DNA of 64,000 bases, taken from Sphingomonas sp. BK235 (lineage in GTDB: Bacteria; Pseudomonadota; Alphaproteobacteria; Sphingomonadales; Sphingomonadaceae). The notes under the pieces were generated by a model that worked only from the letters and a program-made list of their open reading frames with translations, was not told the DNA's origin and made no database searches. Made by a program: the position numbers and the translations under genes. This document shows positions 1 through 8,879 of the stretch, one piece after another (position 1 is the stretch's first letter; each line of letters starts with the position of its first letter). The stretch covers positions 248,001 through 312,000 of the forward strand of contig NZ_SLXN01000006.1 of NCBI RefSeq assembly GCF_004345855.1, given 5' to 3'.

Positions 1-113
1 CCGGGGTCGACCGGCACGAGCCCGGCGGCGCGCTCGCTGGAGACCGCGGGGACGGGGTCGGGCGGGGTCAGCGTCAGCGCCGGCTCGGTGTCGGTACCGG
101 GGGGGGTCGCCAT
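1..113 (-). CDS. TelA-like toxic anion resistance protein, N-terminal part
   Basis: Only the first 37 codons lie in the window; the gene runs off the left edge. Reading leftward from the ATG at 113, the product starts MATPPGTDTEPALTLTPPDP and continues into an AAGLVPVDP segment. An acidic/proline-rich start leading to a LTPPDP...AAGLVPV segment resembles the N-terminus of sphingomonad TelA/KlaA-type toxic anion (tellurite) resistance proteins. That is family knowledge recalled from a short stretch, so the call is tentative. The upstream region holds a plausible sigma-70 promoter on the same strand. Confidence 0.5.
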   Translation of the reverse strand, partial: MATPPGTDTEPALTLTPPDPVPAVSSERAAGLVPVDP

Positions 114-179
114 GCTCGTCTCCTTCGTGCGTCGCGCGCTCTTGTCTCGCGGTGGCGCGCGCTGTTCAAGTGTGTTGTG

Positions 180-208
180 TATGTAAGACGGTGGGGCGGG
201 GTTGTCGA
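180..208 (-). promoter_or_regulatory. possible sigma-70 promoter for the TelA-like gene
   Basis: On the minus strand a -35-like TCGACA (203-208) is followed after 17 bases by TACATA (180-185). The spacing is ideal and the -35 differs from TTGACA at one position. It lies about 70 bases upstream of the ATG at 113. This is a motif match only. Confidence 0.35.
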
Positions 209-362
209 GGTGGTGGGTGGCGGTGTCGAGCGGCGGGCCGATCGCTGGATGCGCGACAGCCTCTCGCGCGGTCGCAGGCGTGGTGGCACCGAGCACTAGA
301 CAAATAGATGGCGAGACCACGCCTAAGAACCTCCGCTGAAAGGGCCTATTGCGTATCCCTCC

Positions 363-458
363 CGTCATCCCGGACTTGTTCCGGGATCCACCGTGCCTCG
401 CACGCCCCAGGTGTCGGTGGCGGGGAGGGGTGGATCCCGGAACAAGTCCGGGATGACG
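363..458. repeat. palindromic intergenic repeat, family 1 (copy 1)
   Basis: Two inverted arms (363-390 and about 431-458) frame a variable centre. Each arm is itself a hairpin (ATCCCGGA-CTTG-TTCCGGGAT type) beginning GTCATCCCGG and ending GGATCCA. Similar copies occur at 9976, 26479, 31023, 36399, 41935 and 44900. The rest of the 536-base gap between 114 and 649 shows no gene I can support; it includes the promoter at 180-208 and the typA leader. Confidence 0.9.
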
Positions 459-649
459 GTGAGGTGAGGAGTGTTCCGAGGGTGTGCGGCTTCGACATCC
501 TCGATCTCACCCTGCTCGCCGCGCCCGCCTGACCCGTCCCGCCCGCGCGCACCATGCTGCGGCCGCGAAGGCTGGCGTCCGCGCGCGCTTTCGGCTATGC
601 GCGCCGGCGACATCGCCCGCGGCCGCCGCGGGCCACCTCAGGAATCCGT

Positions 650-2473
650 ATGAACCTGCGCAACATCGCCATCATCGCGCACGTCGATCATGGCAAGACC
701 ACCCTCGTCGACCAGCTCTTCCGCCAGTCGGGCACGTTCCGCGACAACCAGCGCGTCGAGGAGCGCGCGATGGACTCGAACGATCTCGAGAAGGAGCGCG
801 GCATCACCATCCTGGCCAAGCCGACCTCGATCGTGTGGAACGACACGCGCATCAACATCGTCGACACCCCCGGCCACGCCGACTTCGGCGGCGAGGTGGA
901 GCGCATCCTCTCGATGGTCGACGGCGTGATCCTGCTGGTCGATTCGTCCGAGGGCGCGATGCCGCAGACCAAGTTCGTCACCGGCAAGGCGCTGGCGCTC
1001 GGCCTGCGCCCGATCGTGGTGGTCAACAAGATCGACCGCGCCGACGAGCGCACCCAGGAAGTGCTCGACGAGGTGTTCGACCTGTTCGTCTCGCTCGACG
1101 CGACCGACGAGCAGCTCGACTTCCCCGTGCTCTTCGCCTCGGGCCGCAACGGCTATGCCTCGACTGATCCCAAGGCGCGCGAGGGCACGCTGACCCCGCT
1201 GTTCGAGAAGATCGTCGAGCACGTCCCCGCCCCCAAGGTCGACCTCGACGCGCCCTTCACCTTCCTGGTGACGTTGCTCGACCGCGACAATTTCCTCGGC
1301 CGCATCCTGACCGGCCGGGTCAACTCGGGCGTGGTCAAGCTCAACCAGCCGATCCACGCGCTCGACAATGACGGCAACGTGGTCGAGGCGGGGCGCGCCT
1401 CCAAGCTGATGTCGTTCCACGGGCTGGAGCGCGTCCCGGTCGAGGAAGCGCGCGCGGGCGAGATCATCAGCCTCGCCGGCCTCACCGTCGCCACCGTGGC
1501 CAACACGATCGCCGACACGTCGGTGAGCGAGCCGCTCCACGCCCAGCCGATCGACCCGCCGACGCTGTCGATGCGCTTCGCGGTGAACGACTCGCCGATG
1601 GCGGGGCGCGAGGGCAGCAAGGTGACCAGCCGCATGATCCGCGACCGCCTGCTGCGCGAGGCCGAGTCGAACGTCGCGATCAAGGTGACCGAGGCGGCCG
1701 ACCGCGACAGCTTCGAGGTGGCGGGCCGCGGCGAGCTCCAGCTCGGCGTGCTGATCGAGACGATGCGCCGCGAGGGCTTCGAGCTCGGCATCAGCCGCCC
1801 GCGCGTGCTGTTCGGCGAGGACGAGGACGGCAAGAAGACCGAGCCGTACGAGACCGTGATCATCGACGTGGACGAGGAATATTCGGGCACGGTCGTCGAG
1901 AAGATGAACCTGCGCAAGGCCGAGCTGACCGACATGCGCCCATCGGGCGGCGGCAAGACGCGCATCACCTTCTCCGCGCCGAGCCGCGGCATGATCGGCT
2001 ATCACGGCGAGTTCCTGTCGGACACGCGCGGCACCGGCATCATGAACCGGCTGTTCGAGAAGTACGGCCCGCACAAGGGCGCGATCGAGGGCCGCAAGAA
2101 CGGCGTGCTGATCTCCAACGGCGCGGGCGAGGCGCAGGGCTATGCGCTCGGCCCGCTCGAGGACCGCGGCATCCTCTTCGTCGGCCACGGCGAGGCGCTG
2201 TACGAGGGCATGATCATCGGTGAGAACGCCAAGACGGACGACCTCGAGGTCAATCCGATGAAGGCGAAGCAGCTCACCAACTTCCGCGCCTCGGGCGGCA
2301 AGGACGACGCGATCCGCCTGACCCCGCCGAAGAAGATGACGCTGGAGCAGGCGATCGCCTATATCGACGACGACGAGATGGTGGAGGTGACGCCCAAGTC
2401 GATCCGCCTGCGCAAGCGCTACCTCGACCCGCACGAGCGCAAGCGCGCCAGCCGCGCCAAGGTCGCCGCCTGA
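650..2473 (+). CDS. typA: ribosome-associated GTPase TypA/BipA
   Basis: A 607-residue translational GTPase of the TypA/BipA family, a ribosome-binding factor linked to stress adaptation and subunit assembly. The P-loop AHVDHGKT is at residues 10-17, followed by the switch region (RGITI), DTPGHADF (G3) and NKID (G4). An EF-Tu domain II, an EF-G-like domain and the TypA C-terminal domain follow. The length matches the family (about 605-610). The ATG at 650 is chosen because it starts the conserved MNLRNIAIIAH segment and has AGGAA a few bases upstream; an in-frame extension to 554 has no family similarity. A terminator follows directly. Confidence 0.97.
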   Translation: MNLRNIAIIAHVDHGKTTLVDQLFRQSGTFRDNQRVEERAMDSNDLEKERGITILAKPTSIVWNDTRINIVDTPGHADFGGEVERILSMVDGVILLVDSSEGAMPQTKFVTGKALALGLRPIVVVNKIDRADERTQEVLDEVFDLFVSLDATDEQLDFPVLFASGRNGYASTDPKAREGTLTPLFEKIVEHVPAPKVDLDAPFTFLVTLLDRDNFLGRILTGRVNSGVVKLNQPIHALDNDGNVVEAGRASKLMSFHGLERVPVEEARAGEIISLAGLTVATVANTIADTSVSEPLHAQPIDPPTLSMRFAVNDSPMAGREGSKVTSRMIRDRLLREAESNVAIKVTEAADRDSFEVAGRGELQLGVLIETMRREGFELGISRPRVLFGEDEDGKKTEPYETVIIDVDEEYSGTVVEKMNLRKAELTDMRPSGGGKTRITFSAPSRGMIGYHGEFLSDTRGTGIMNRLFEKYGPHKGAIEGRKNGVLISNGAGEAQGYALGPLEDRGILFVGHGEALYEGMIIGENAKTDDLEVNPMKAKQLTNFRASGGKDDAIRLTPPKKMTLEQAIAYIDDDEMVEVTPKSIRLRKRYLDPHERKRASRAKVAA

Positions 2474-2482
2474 CGGTCATGG

Positions 2483-2513
2483 GGGAGGGCAGCCGAGAGG
2501 CCGCCCTCCCTTT
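2483..2513 (+). terminator. Rho-independent terminator of typA
   Basis: GGGAGGGC (2483-2490) pairs with GCCCTCCC (2503-2510) and is followed by TTTC. It starts 10 bases after the typA stop codon and separates typA from the convergent peptidase gene. Confidence 0.7.
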
Positions 2514-2550
2514 CGCTGTCAGCGCTCTTGCGGCGCTTCGCCGCCCGGGA

Positions 2551-3456
2551 TCAGATCGCGCCCGAGAAGGTGTCGCATTGCGCCGGGTCGCCGCTCTGCA
2601 TCCCGCGCCGCAGCCATGACTGCCGCTGTTCCGACGTGCCATGGGTGAAGCTGTCGGGCACGACCCGGCCCTGCGCCTCGCGCTGGAGCGTGTCGTCGCC
2701 GATCGCCTGCGCCGCGCGCATCCCCTCCTCGACGTCGCCCGGATCGAGCCGCTGGCGGTTCTGCGCCGCCCATACGCCCGCGTAACAATCCGCCTGCAAT
2801 TCGAGGCGCACCGACAGCGCATTGCCCTCGCGCTCGCTGCCGCGGGCCTGCGCGCGCTGCACCTGATCCGAGGTGCCGAGCAGCTTCTGGATATGATGGC
2901 CGAACTCGTGCGCGATCACGTAATATTGCGCGAAATCGCCCGGCGCCTTGAAGCGGTTGGTCAGCTCGTCGAAGAATTGCGTGTCGAGATAGATGCCGTT
3001 GTCGCTCGGGCAGTAGAACGGCCCCATCGCCGACATCGCCTGGCCGCAGCCCGATTGCCCGCTGCCGCTGAAGAAGCGCAGCATCGGCGGGCTGAAGCGC
3101 TGCCCCTCCTTGGCGAAGATCTGTTCCCAGGTATTCTGCGCGTTGCTGAACGCCTGGCAGGTCTCGCGCCGCTGCGGCGAGGCGTCGCACACCTGGCGGA
3201 CGTCACCGCCCTCCGATCGGCCGATCTGGGTCGGCGCCGGACTGCTGCCGCCGCCCCCCAGCATCGAGCCGAGATTGCCCAGCCCACCGAAGACCGCGAG
3301 CAGCAGCAGCACCACGACGATCCCGCCGCAGCCGAAGCGGCTGCCGATCAGCGGCAGCAGCCCGAGCAGCAGCCCGCCTCCGCCCCCGCCGCCGATCCCG
3401 CCCCCGCCGCGCGCTTCGCCGACGTTGATGTCGTTGTCATAGTCGTCGAGCCGCAT
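2551..3456 (-). CDS. neutral zinc metallopeptidase, YpfJ/KPN_02809 family
   Basis: A 301-residue membrane-anchored putative metallopeptidase. After a short acidic start (MRLDDYDND) comes a long glycine-rich stretch, one membrane segment at about residues 45-60, and a C-terminal catalytic region with HEFGHH at 183-188, the HExxH zinc motif. Cysteine pairs (C90/C100, C137/C149) suggest an extracytoplasmic fold. The ATG at 3456 is preceded by a strong GGGGGGA ribosome site; upstream in-frame codons lack similarity. The family is widespread and its substrate is unknown. It is divergent from the dehydrogenase at 3573 and convergent with typA. Confidence 0.9.
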   Translation of the reverse strand: MRLDDYDNDINVGEARGGGGIGGGGGGGLLLGLLPLIGSRFGCGGIVVVLLLLAVFGGLGNLGSMLGGGGSSPAPTQIGRSEGGDVRQVCDASPQRRETCQAFSNAQNTWEQIFAKEGQRFSPPMLRFFSGSGQSGCGQAMSAMGPFYCPSDNGIYLDTQFFDELTNRFKAPGDFAQYYVIAHEFGHHIQKLLGTSDQVQRAQARGSEREGNALSVRLELQADCYAGVWAAQNRQRLDPGDVEEGMRAAQAIGDDTLQREAQGRVVPDSFTHGTSEQRQSWLRRGMQSGDPAQCDTFSGAI

Positions 3457-3572
3457 CGATCGGGTCCCCCCAGGCGTTTCGTTGCCGTCGCGGCATGAAT
3501 GCGCGCGGGGGCGGACGGGTTGCAAGCGGGCCGGCACGCGCGGAAGAGCGTCGGGGTGGAGGAGGCGAACGG

Positions 3573-4358
3573 ATGATTCTGACGGGGAAGAGCGCGGTGG
3601 TGACGGGGTCGACCTCGGGCATCGGGCTCGCGATCGCGCGCGCGCTGGCGCGCGAGGGCGCGAGCGTGATGATCAATGGCTTCGGCGATGCCGACACGAT
3701 CGAGCAGGCGCGGAACGAGCTGGCCGCGGCGAGCGGCGCCGAGGCGCTTCATGACCCCGCCGACATGACCCGTCCCGGCGAGATCGCGGCGATGATCGAG
3801 CGCGCGCACGCCGCCTGGGGCGGGCCGGACATCCTGGTCAACAATGCCGGGATCCAGTTCGTCTCGCCGATCGCGGACTTTCCCCCGGAGAAATGGGACG
3901 CGATCCTCGCGGTCGGGCTGAGCGCGCCCTTTCATGCGATCCGCGCCGCGGTGCCGCACATGCGCGCGCGCGGCTGGGGTCGGATCGTGTCGACCGCCTC
4001 GGCGCACAGCCTCGTCGCCAGCCCCAACAAATCGGCCTATGTCGCGGCCAAGCACGGGCTGGTCGGTTTGACCAAGACCGTCGCGCTGGAGACCGCGGCG
4101 GACGGCATCACCGCCAATTGCGTTTCCCCCGGCTATGTCTGGACGCCGCTGGTGGAGCAGCAGATCCCCGCGACGATGGCGGCGCGCGGGCTGACGCGCG
4201 AGCAGGTGATCGACGACGTGCTGCTCTCCGCGCAGCCCACCAAGGCGTTCGTCACCCCCGAGCAGGTCGCGGCGCTGACGCTGTTCCTGTGCGGCGACGC
4301 GGCCAGCGCGATCACCGGCGCCAACCTGTCGGTCGACGGCGGCTGGACCGCGGCATGA
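3573..4358 (+). CDS. 3-hydroxybutyrate dehydrogenase (SDR family)
   Basis: A 261-residue short-chain dehydrogenase. It has the cofactor motif TGSTSGIG (11-18), NNAG (90-93), S143 and the catalytic Y156/K160 pair in YVAAK. The GLTKTVALE and NCVSPGYVWTPLV segments and the overall length fit 3-hydroxybutyrate dehydrogenase, which interconverts (R)-3-hydroxybutyrate and acetoacetate in polyhydroxybutyrate turnover. SDR substrate assignment from sequence is never certain. The ATG at 3573 has GGAGG about 8 bases upstream. The stop overlaps the start of the next gene (ATGA). Confidence 0.85.
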   Translation: MILTGKSAVVTGSTSGIGLAIARALAREGASVMINGFGDADTIEQARNELAAASGAEALHDPADMTRPGEIAAMIERAHAAWGGPDILVNNAGIQFVSPIADFPPEKWDAILAVGLSAPFHAIRAAVPHMRARGWGRIVSTASAHSLVASPNKSAYVAAKHGLVGLTKTVALETAADGITANCVSPGYVWTPLVEQQIPATMAARGLTREQVIDDVLLSAQPTKAFVTPEQVAALTLFLCGDAASAITGANLSVDGGWTAA

Positions 4359-4978
4359 GGCGATCCGCGGTGCTTGTCCTGCTGGCGACGCTGACCGGAT
4401 GCGGCGACACACCGCCGCCGCGCCTGGTCCCGCCGCCGGCGGGGGCCGACTGGCGCCACGCTGCCACGCCCGCCGACCGCGCGCGCCTGCGCTCGTGGCG
4501 CGCGACGTGGCAGCGCGCGCTGGCCGACGCGCGCCGGACCGCGCCGGCGGAGATCGCGGCGCAGGGCGCGCTGTTCGAGCCGGCGCGCGGGCTCGATCAG
4601 CCGGTGCCGCCGGTGGGGCAATATGCGTGTCGTGTGTTCAAGCTCGGCGCGCGTCGACCGGGCGCGCGCGACTATGTCGATTATCCGCCCTTCGCCTGTC
4701 GCGTCGCGAGCGATGCGGCGGGAACGCTCCGCCTCGAGAAGCTCTCCGGCTCGCAGCGGCCGGTCGGCGTGATCTATCAGGACAACGGCCTGCGCGCGGT
4801 CTTCCTCGGCACGCTGATGCTCGGCGACGAGACCCGGCCCTTCGCTTATGGTCGACAGCCAGCGCGCGACCTCGCCGCCTGGCTCGAGCGGATCGGCCCT
4901 GCGCGCTGGCGCCTGATGCTGCCCCAGCCGGCGTTCGAGTCGCTGCTCGACGTGGTGGAGCTGGTGCCGGCGGGGTGA
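4355..4978 (+). CDS. DUF4893 lipoprotein
   Basis: A 207-residue predicted lipoprotein. The signal peptide ends in LLATLTGC with the lipidated cysteine at residue 16. The mature part has the features I associate with DUF4893: DWR..ATPADRARLRSWR near the start, a GQYACR core, SGSQRPVGVIYQDN, FLGTLMLGDE, and a C-terminal FESLLDVVELVPAG. Function is unknown. The start codon overlaps the stop of the upstream dehydrogenase by the ATGA arrangement, so the two are probably translationally coupled, although no functional link is obvious. Confidence 0.8.
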   Translation: MRRSAVLVLLATLTGCGDTPPPRLVPPPAGADWRHAATPADRARLRSWRATWQRALADARRTAPAEIAAQGALFEPARGLDQPVPPVGQYACRVFKLGARRPGARDYVDYPPFACRVASDAAGTLRLEKLSGSQRPVGVIYQDNGLRAVFLGTLMLGDETRPFAYGRQPARDLAAWLERIGPARWRLMLPQPAFESLLDVVELVPAG

Positions 4979-5000
4979 CGCTGGCGTGTGAACCGGCGGG

Positions 5001-5024
5001 GTGCTCCTGCGAACGCAGGAACAC
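5001..5024. repeat. short hairpin repeat (CTCCTGCG/CGCAGGA)
   Basis: GTGCTCCTGC followed by GCAGGAACAC forms a compact hairpin between two convergent genes. Related hairpins occur at 42315, 42368 and 59744, and the same core is found in the outer arms at 9926-10133. It may act as a bidirectional terminator here, though no T-run follows. Confidence 0.6.
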
Positions 5025-5082
5025 GGATCGGCCGGGGTGAATCAGGCTCTCACGCCGCCACGCGTCGCGCCACCGCTGCGCC

Positions 5083-5727
5083 TCAGTCGCTGGCGGGTTC
5101 GGCCTTCTTGCCGGGCATCGTGCCGGGCGTCGACACCGGTACCTCGACCGGCACGACCGCCTCGAGCGGGGGAAGCGCGGCCAGGAAGCTGCGCCCGTCC
5201 TGCTCGATCACGCGCACCTGCGTCGGATTGGCCGCGGCGACCGCGCGCAGGTAACTGGTCGGCTTCTTCATCAGCTTGGGGAAGTCGACCTGCGCCAGCC
5301 CCGCGCGCCGCGCCGCCTCTCGCACGAACGTGACGCAGTTGCGCTTGCCCAGATTGTAGGTCGAATCGCCGGTCGTCGCATCCCACTCGCGCACCAGGGC
5401 CAGGATCGCGGCATATTGCGCGTCGCTCAGCGTCACCGCGAAGCGCACCTTGCTGCCCTGCATGTAGAAGAGCGTGGGCCGCTCGATCCGCCCCGCGACA
5501 TTGCCGAACAGGATCGCCGGCGAGATCGACCGTGCGGTGAAGCCATAGCTGGCATCCACCGGCGCGCCGCCCGCGACGGGCGTGCCGCGCAACTGGAAGA
5601 AGCTGTGCGGGAAATAGCTGCCGAAGTCGCGGCTCCAGAAGGTCATCGTCACCGCCGCGTGCGCGGGCATCGCGACCAGCGCGAGCAGCAAAGCGGCGAG
5701 CGGCGCGCCGACGTGACGCACGGTCAC
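5083..5727 (-). CDS. secreted hypothetical protein
   Basis: A 214-residue protein with a Sec signal peptide (residues 1 to about 23, ending MPAHA). The mature part carries an aromatic start (MTFWSRDFGSYFPHSFFQLRG) and a NLGKRNCVTFVREAARRAGL segment. N-C-V-TF followed by a basic helix is reminiscent of the Cys region of DUF4105/NlpC-like amidase folds, but the similarity is too weak for an assignment. The GTG at 5727 overlaps the stop codon of the upstream cation transporter (GTGA), so the pair is probably one transcription unit. Confidence 0.75.
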   Translation of the reverse strand: MTVRHVGAPLAALLLALVAMPAHAAVTMTFWSRDFGSYFPHSFFQLRGTPVAGGAPVDASYGFTARSISPAILFGNVAGRIERPTLFYMQGSKVRFAVTLSDAQYAAILALVREWDATTGDSTYNLGKRNCVTFVREAARRAGLAQVDFPKLMKKPTSYLRAVAAANPTQVRVIEQDGRSFLAALPPLEAVVPVEVPVSTPGTMPGKKAEPASD

Positions 5728-6677
5728 GCGTCCGCCTCGGGGCGCAGCGCGGCGGCGTCCTCGCGCCGCTCCGGGCGGATGTAGATCGAGGACAAGCGCG
5801 GCTCGGCGGCGCGGAGCTGGTCCTCGATCGACTCGATCATCCGCTCGCCTTCGCCCATCGTCAGCGCATCGTCGAAATCGACGCTCAGCGCGACGAAGAT
5901 GCTGTCGGGCGCGGTGTGGATCGTGCGGACGTGATTGACCGCGGTGACCCCGCGCTGCCGCTCCACCACCTGACGGACGCGCGCGATCACCGCGGGATCG
6001 GCGCGCTCGCCGATCAACAGCCCCTTGCTCTCGCGCGCCAGCAGCACCGCCACCAGCGCCAGGACCAGCCCGATCGCGATCGAGGCCAGCCCGTCGATGC
6101 GCGGATCGCCATAGGCATGGCTCGCCCACACCCCCACCGCGGCGATCGCCAGCCCGGCCAGCGCGGCGCTGTCCTCGAACAGCACCATGAAGCCGGGAGG
6201 ATCCTTCGATTCACGGATCGCGCGCCACCAGCTCGCGTCGCCCTTGGCGGCGGCGAACGCGCGCATCGCGATGAACCAGGACGTGCCCTCCAGCACGACC
6301 GCGACCGCGAGGACGATGTAATTGAGCAGCGGGTCGGCCAGCGGTTCGGGGGTGCGCCAGTGGCGCCAGCCCTCGTAGATCGAGACGCCCGCGCCCACCG
6401 CGAAGATCAGGATCGCCACCACGAACGACCAGAAATACAGCTCGCGGCCGTAGCCGAACGGATGCGCCGCATCGGGCGCGCGCCGCGCCTTGTGCTGGCC
6501 GTAAAGCAGCAGGATCTGGTTGCCGCTGTCCACCAGCGAATGCACCCCCTCGGTCAGCATCGACGACGATCCCGAGATGCCGGCGGCGACGAACTTGGCG
6601 ATGGCGATGCCGACATTGGCGGCGAGCGCGCCGTAGAGGACGATGTTCTCGCGCAGGCGCGCGGCGAGCGTGGCCAT
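5724..6677 (-). CDS. cation diffusion facilitator family transporter
   Basis: A 317-residue inner-membrane CDF protein, expected to exchange divalent metal ions for protons. Hydrophobic helices are at about 13-33, 38-55, 83-103, 120-140, 165-185 and 192-207. TM2 carries the HSLVDSGNQ metal-site motif, and a cytoplasmic C-terminal dimerisation domain (from about 215) follows. The LYGQHKARRAPDAAHPFGYGRELYFW loop is typical of the subgroup. The ATG at 6677 has GAGGGAG upstream. It is not close in sequence to the second CDF transporter at 8880-9833, so this is not a recent duplication. Metal specificity cannot be read. Confidence 0.88.
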   Translation of the reverse strand: MATLAARLRENIVLYGALAANVGIAIAKFVAAGISGSSSMLTEGVHSLVDSGNQILLLYGQHKARRAPDAAHPFGYGRELYFWSFVVAILIFAVGAGVSIYEGWRHWRTPEPLADPLLNYIVLAVAVVLEGTSWFIAMRAFAAAKGDASWWRAIRESKDPPGFMVLFEDSAALAGLAIAAVGVWASHAYGDPRIDGLASIAIGLVLALVAVLLARESKGLLIGERADPAVIARVRQVVERQRGVTAVNHVRTIHTAPDSIFVALSVDFDDALTMGEGERMIESIEDQLRAAEPRLSSIYIRPERREDAAALRPEADA

Positions 6678-6915
6678 TCGATCTCCCTCGGGCGGCGCCG
6701 GACGGTCCGCTGATGGTCGCAACGCGCGAGCCGGGCAAGGTGCCGCGCCGGTGACGCGCGGTCGGCTGCGATCGGCTCTGCTCCGGCCTTCGCGTGCCCG
6801 TGTGGAGCGATCGGGGCCATGACCATGGTCGATCGCTCTCATTTCGGCGGCGATACGGAGTTATCCTCCTTCGATCATTGGATTATCCAGCCTCCTCCGG
6901 GTGAGGGGAAGCGCC

Positions 6916-7431
6916 ATGGGGATCACCGTGTTCGAGCCGGCGCCGACACCGGACGACGAACCCAGCCGCCAACGCGAGGTGGAACAGTCCGGCGCGCTCG
7001 CGCTGCGCGGCGACACGGCGCTCCAGTCGCTGGTCGAGGACGTGCGCGAGACGCTCCAGGCGAGTGCGGCGGCGGTGTCGATCGTCTACAAGGAATGGCA
7101 TTATGTGCTGGCGGGGAGTGGCCTTGCCGCGGGGGCGTACAGCCGGCGCACCTCGCTGTGCGGCCATGCGATCGTGACGCCGGGCGAGCTGTTCCTCGTG
7201 TGCGACCTCGCCGCGGACGATCGCTTCGCCGGCCATCCGACGATGAGCGAGCGCGAGCCGCTGCGCTTCTACGCCGGCGCGCCGCTGCGCGCGTCCGCCG
7301 GGCCGGCGTTGGGCACCTTGTGCGTGTTCGACCGGTCGCCGCGGCGCGATCTCTCCGCGGGCGATCGCGCCTATCTGCATCGTCAGGCGGGGATGGTGGT
7401 CGCGCGGCTCGACCGCGCCTCCCCGCGGTGA
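6916..7431 (+). CDS. GAF domain protein
   Basis: A 171-residue, stand-alone GAF-domain protein. The domain covers roughly residues 30-165, with RTSLCGHAI (about 75-83), a DDRFAGHPTM loop, RFYAGAPLR and LGTLCVFDRSPR, all classic GAF landmarks of sensory and phytochrome-like proteins. No output domain is attached, so it may act as a small ligand or redox sensor with a separate partner. The ATG at 6916 has a GAGGGGA ribosome site; an in-frame GTG five codons earlier overlaps that site. The neighbours are divergent or convergent, so it appears monocistronic. Confidence 0.8.
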   Translation: MGITVFEPAPTPDDEPSRQREVEQSGALALRGDTALQSLVEDVRETLQASAAAVSIVYKEWHYVLAGSGLAAGAYSRRTSLCGHAIVTPGELFLVCDLAADDRFAGHPTMSEREPLRFYAGAPLRASAGPALGTLCVFDRSPRRDLSAGDRAYLHRQAGMVVARLDRASPR

Positions 7432-7452
7432 CGGCGACGCGCGGCGTCGGGC

Positions 7453-7734
7453 TCAGCCGCTCTGTGCGGCACGATGGTGGCGGATCACCTCGTCGATGAT
7501 GAAGCGCAGGAACTTCTCGGAGAATTCCGGGTCCAGCTCGGCCTCCTCGCTGAGCCGGCGCAGCCGCGCGATCTGCGCCTCCTCGCGCCCGGGGTCCGCC
7601 GCGGGCAGTCCCGCGGTCGCCTTGTGCGCGCCGACCGCCTGGGTGACCTTGAACCGCTCGGCCAGCAGGCAGACGAGCGCGGCATCGATATTGTCGATGC
7701 TCTTGCGATAGCGTTTCAGCACGTCGTCCGTCAT
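7453..7734 (-). CDS. chorismate mutase (AroQ class)
   Basis: A 93-residue all-helical chorismate mutase, which converts chorismate to prephenate for phenylalanine and tyrosine synthesis. Visible landmarks are YRKSIDNIDAALVCLLAERF (residues 9-28), VGAHKA with the substrate-binding lysine near 39, and a final helix LRFIIDEVIRHH. The length is that of a monofunctional AroQ enzyme rather than a fused P-protein. The gene is convergent with the GAF gene and divergent from the polyprenyl synthase gene. Confidence 0.92.
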   Translation of the reverse strand: MTDDVLKRYRKSIDNIDAALVCLLAERFKVTQAVGAHKATAGLPAADPGREEAQIARLRRLSEEAELDPEFSEKFLRFIIDEVIRHHRAAQSG

Positions 7735-7836
7735 GGCTCGCCTCCCTCGCGCGCGCGGCCTCCATGCTGATCAAGGTGGATCAGGGCAAGCCCGCGCTTG
7801 CGTTGCGCGCGTGCGAGCCCCTAAGGGCGAGGGTAG

Positions 7837-8847
7837 ATGAGCGCCACTCTCCACCGTCTCGCCGGCACGTCGCCGTCGCTCGATCCGATGATCGACCTGG
7901 TCGCCGACGACATGGCGTCGGTCAATCGCGTGATCGTCGACCGCATGCGCTCGGAGATCCCGCTGATCCCCGAGCTGGCGGGGCATCTGATCGCGGGCGG
8001 GGGCAAGCGGCTGCGGCCGATGCTGACGCTCGCGGGCGCGCGGCTGCTCGGTTACGGGGGAACGCGGCACCATCTGCTCGCCGCCGCGGTGGAGTTCATC
8101 CACACCGCGACCCTGCTCCACGACGACGTGGTGGACGGCTCCGACCTGCGCCGCGGCAAGCGCACCGCCAACATCATCTGGGGCAATCCCGCCAGCGTGC
8201 TGGTCGGCGACTTCCTGTTCTCGCGCTCGTTCGAGCTGATGGTCGAGGGCGGCAGCCTGCGCGCGCTGGAGATCCTGTCCAATGCCAGCGCGGTGATTGC
8301 CGAGGGCGAGGTCAACCAGCTCACCGCGGTGCGCCGGATCGACCTGGGCGAGGAGCGCTATCTCGACATCATCGGTGCCAAGACGGCCGCGCTGTTCGCC
8401 GCCGCCTGTCGGATCGCGGCGGTGGTGGCGGATCGCGGCGACGCGGAGGAGAGCGCGCTCGATTCCTATGGCCGCAATCTCGGGATCGCCTTCCAGCTGG
8501 TCGACGACGCGATCGATTACACCAGCGACTCGGGCACGATGGGCAAGGACGCGGGGGATGACTTCCGCGAGGGCAAGATGACGCTACCCGTGATCCTCGC
8601 CTACGCGCGCGGCGGCGAGGACGAGCGCGCCTTCTGGCGCGACGCGGTGGCGGGGCGGCGTGCGGGCGACGAGGATTTCGCCCAGGCGGTGGCGCTGGTG
8701 CGCCAGTCGCGCGCGGTGGACGACACGTTCGCGCGCGCGCGCCATTACGGTCAGCGCGCGATCGAGTCGCTCGCGATCTTCCCGGAGAGCGCCGCCAAGG
8801 ACGCGATGATCGAGGCGGTCGAGTTCGCGGTGGCGCGCGCTTATTGA
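7837..8847 (+). CDS. polyprenyl diphosphate synthase (ubiquinone side chain)
   Basis: A 336-residue all-trans polyprenyl diphosphate synthase. It extends farnesyl or geranyl diphosphate with isopentenyl units, probably for the quinone side chain. GGKRLRP lies at about 51-57, the first aspartate-rich motif in LLHDDVVDGSDLRRGK at about 92-107, and the second in QLVDDAIDYTSD at about 220-231. It is octaprenyl/IspB-like; sphingomonads make Q10, so a decaprenyl product is likely by inference. Start is the ATG at 7837. Confidence 0.92.
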   Translation: MSATLHRLAGTSPSLDPMIDLVADDMASVNRVIVDRMRSEIPLIPELAGHLIAGGGKRLRPMLTLAGARLLGYGGTRHHLLAAAVEFIHTATLLHDDVVDGSDLRRGKRTANIIWGNPASVLVGDFLFSRSFELMVEGGSLRALEILSNASAVIAEGEVNQLTAVRRIDLGEERYLDIIGAKTAALFAAACRIAAVVADRGDAEESALDSYGRNLGIAFQLVDDAIDYTSDSGTMGKDAGDDFREGKMTLPVILAYARGGEDERAFWRDAVAGRRAGDEDFAQAVALVRQSRAVDDTFARARHYGQRAIESLAIFPESAAKDAMIEAVEFAVARAY

Positions 8848-8879
8848 GCGCGTGGCCGGGACGCTTCCCGGTCGCCCGC

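Noticed and set aside
638..2434. A 598-codon open frame opposite typA
   Set aside because: Low-complexity Ala/Arg/Leu translation with no family features; the plus strand is a full-length TypA.
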